A DNA stretch of 64,000 nucleotides. Source: Pogonophryne albipinna. Its lineage: Eukaryota; Chordata; Actinopteri; Perciformes; Artedidraconidae. Where the stretch lies: the NCBI GenBank assembly GCA_028583405.1, contig CM053258.1, positions 3,843,988 through 3,907,987 on the forward strand. Reading direction: 5' to 3'. The notes under the pieces are model-generated. The model had not been told where the DNA came from, did no database searches, and saw nothing but the letters and a program-made list of their open reading frames with translations. The number at the start of each line of letters is the position of its first letter. Position 1 is the first letter of the stretch. Shown here piece after piece: positions 16,747 to 64,000 of the stretch. The position numbers were made by a program, and so were the translations under genes.

Positions 16747-17220
16747 GGGTGAAAAGTGCCTGACTCACAGCACCAGAGGGCACCAATAGATGAAAAACAC
16801 ACACATTTGAACTTCCTTAATTGTGAGGACTTAATTGTATTAACCCTTAACTTCAGTACGTGGCCTGCCCAAATCCATAGGTTGTTCAAACACCTGATTT
16901 CTGATCCATTTAATGTCATATTTATATTCCTTAAACTGTTCACCTACCATGATGTCCTGGAAGAGAGACTCTCAGTATCAGGATTGAAACTTTTTGATGA
17001 CTGAATAATATAACTTGATGTGTTGATACCTGTGCCTTAAAGGAGACAAGTGGACCCAAACCATGCAAGGAGATTGTCCTCCACCCATATGAAAGCATCT
17101 ACATTCGTGTGTTACTTCATTATAGTAAGCGGTAAACCGTTTTGGTTGGTTGAGGAGAAAGTGTTTCATCATGTGTAATACTAACAGTGGATTGTGTGTT
17201 TTGTCTCCAGTCAGGAGGAG

Positions 17221-61689
<44,469 letters not shown>

Positions 61690-64000
61690 GTGGGTACTAC
61701 AACTCTACCATTCAGAAGTTATTGAGTAGAATAACAATGGCATAAGACCTACGAAAGGATCACTGTAGGAAGAGATTTTGCAACAACGTACAGTATGTGC
61801 TCTCAAGCAAAGAGTTAGATGAGAAATTGACGCCACTTTAATGTCTCGATTCTCGTTTCCGTGCTCTTATACATTTAATCAATATTGCTTCCAACTTCTA
61901 TTCAAACCACTTAATACAAATCCTCAACCTGGAAATGCTGTGTTATTCAACTTTGAAGTATTTCATTGAAATACTTGTAATGTATGTAGGAAATGGAAGA
62001 TCAGGTATTTCTATGAGTTCAAACTATTTCCTCTTAATTCATGTGAGCCCAAAGACGTAAAAAGTCTAATATTGCCTTGTGATTTTGGATGGTTTTACAA
62101 GCTGTAGGTCATAAACTTGTCCCATAAATGTACTATGTAAACACCAAGTCTTTTGAGTCACATGCCTTTTTTTCACGTTTGACCGGTGAAATGCTGCCTT
62201 TTTACGCAAAACAGACTTTGGCTGGTGTTATTACCTTTACAGTACGTTCATAGGTCATATCGATACGTTTACGAAAACAACACCCCCAAGCTTTGGATGG
62301 GGATTTATTTTCAGACAGGGCATGGGACGGGTCATCCATCTTTGTTTTCACCAAAAACCACAACATTAACCTTCATCCAGACACAATTGGCACCCAAGAA
62401 AGCTGAAATGACTATTTATCATAAATACTCGAAGATACTGCGATATGAATCCAGATGTTTTTTGGACCCCTTCCAACGGGGTACCTCTTCCTCTCGCTCC
62501 TCCCGTCATCATCCATCCCACATTCCCAAGCCGATGAACTGCAGCTCCTGCATCACATTTCCAAGAAGCATTATCTTTCTGCTGGAAGGAAAAACCCCCA
62601 CCATTAGTGTAGTTCCAGGAAAAAGTGAATTAAAATAATTTCTAACTGTAGGAAAACAGCCTGTTTAATAGATAGAGAGGAAACATAACATTGAATGGAA
62701 ACTTCCCCGAGGACCAAAACAGAACAATGTGCCCAACGTCCAATGAGCTGTCTGTAGTGAAGGGGTCTTTGAATAATAATAAGTCAACCTCTGTAGGGTT
62801 CATACATGATTAATTGTACTTATAGCTCAGAGAAGAGCCTTCAAGCAGAGAGATACTCAAACAATCTGATGTGATTTTATTTATTGTAAAACAAGATTAC
62901 ATGTGATGAAATGTAAACATTATATATGGGAAAAAAATACACATGTATTGTCAAGTGGAGACATTTGAATTTAGGATAATTGCTTCCTAATTGAGGTCTT
63001 TACAGGTCATGAATTATGGACTTGATTTTGGATCTGAAACAGACCTGCGGAAACTTATACATACATCCATTTTCCTAAAAAGTGACCCAATGTAAAAGAC
63101 TATGAGGAAAATCAGAGCCAGACTCAATACTATACAAACGTCCATGAAATCCAGTGTAACTCCGAGGCGATGCCAACCAGAAAGAAAAACCTGTTTTGAA
63201 AGTTGATATTTCTTAGCTGACAGTCTTTTGGATGATAAAAATACAGGGTTACATAATATGTCTATAAAGCAGTGCATGCTTGTTCTTCTATTACTCCATT
63301 TACATCGAGGCCAAACAAATCTGTCATCACGTTCAGGCTCTGAAAATCCTTTTTGACTTTCGTTGGACTTTCCTGCAGATCGCACAGAACATGTCTGCAC
63401 TTCTTCCAAAATGTGATTGATTGCATTTTCCCAGAGGAGTTTTTATGGCGACAGCGTTATTGACCCTTTACAGCAGACAGAAAAACATCATGCAGTTATC
63501 TTGTGTCTTTGTTCATGCCTTCAATGTAATTGTTTCAATGAGATTTCTGTGTGGTCACAACAGTGAGCATATCGAGGTATTGACAAAGGTCGCGCTTTAT
63601 ACGTCAACGATGCATTAAAAAACTCGTTACTACATTAATTTTAAGACGTTTGAGTGTGCTTAGTGTAAAGGAAAGTCCTCAATGAGTGCATCAGGGTGGG
63701 ACTTTTCAAGAAAACTGTTTTTTATGGAACAAAATTAAGGATAGCGCTATTCTTCAAGCATTATAGATTTGAAACGTAGAGAGAAGTAAAAAAACAAAGT
63801 GAAAATTACTTCTAACATCTGTATGTCTCCCCTCATGTAGGAAGAAGAACAGGAAGCATTAGGGCTTCTTGTAAATGTATCATGAAATCCTCATATTATT
63901 ACCTGTTTTTTCGAGTTGCTATATGGTATATGGCTGAAATGATTTCGCAAGTCAAAGTGAACTTTAATCACTTCTTAATTCAAGGTTCAAGGTTCTTTAT
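61690..64000. other. scara5 intron 8, no further exon seen
   Basis: No Gly-X-Y exon and no SRCR exon up to the right edge. A 150-codon frame at 62186-62638 lacks any domain and splice signals and is most likely chance. Confidence 0.55.

Noticed and set aside
62186..62638. 150-codon frame
   Set aside because: No domain, composition unlike a folded protein, no splice context, and it lies in scara5 intron 8.

Overview
This window looks like intronic and intergenic DNA from a ray-finned fish, most likely a percomorph teleost. The reasons are small exons separated by kilobase introns, very long uninterrupted (AC)n arrays, and a repeat load typical of teleosts (hAT and TTAA-type MITEs, L2-like LINEs, a Ty3/gypsy-like LTR element). 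This is read from sequence patterns only; no database search was run.

Host genes. The main gene is scara5 (scavenger receptor class A member 5) on the + strand. Seven coding exons with phase-consistent splice sites lie at 17221-17332, 22355-22483, 47266-47465, 48339-48517, 49908-50034, 50767-50935 and 61609-61689. Together they encode the cytoplasmic tail, the transmembrane segment, the glycosylated stalk and the first collagen repeats. The rest of the collagen region and the SRCR domain lie beyond the right edge. Upstream on the - strand is part of a SAM-domain gene (three joined exons between 9298 and 7861, SAMD12-like). Two further unassigned candidate exons lie inside its intron. The two genes are divergently oriented.

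Repeat landscape. 1-16 kb: intergenic, with a long-TIR DNA transposon, a TTAA MITE, a LINE tail and a minisatellite. 16.5-31 kb: scara5 exons 2 and 3, each flanked by complementary (GT)n and (AC)n arrays; a three-level nest of DNA elements; a MITE with a 47-bp perfect palindrome; and a hAT remnant with a BED finger. 31.8-39 kb: a hAT element and a 32-bp tandem array split by a transposon. 41.4-45.5 kb: an LTR retrotransposon on the - strand that has lost pol and carries a fragment of the host chromatin gene ssrp1 fused in frame to gag-protease. The element is flanked by a direct duplication of about 190 bp. 45.6-49.8 kb: two inverted copies of a minisatellite-bearing hAT element bracket scara5 exons 4 and 5, and one copy inserted exactly on the exon 5 splice donor. 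53.5-60.5 kb: a nest of LINE copies with a hAT element inside. 61.6-64 kb: the first collagen exon and plain intron.

The strongest candidates for something new are the gag-pro-SSRP1 chimera, and the arrangement in which scara5 exons are bracketed by complementary repeats (possible hairpins or circular RNA), including a transposon whose target-site duplication copied a splice donor.
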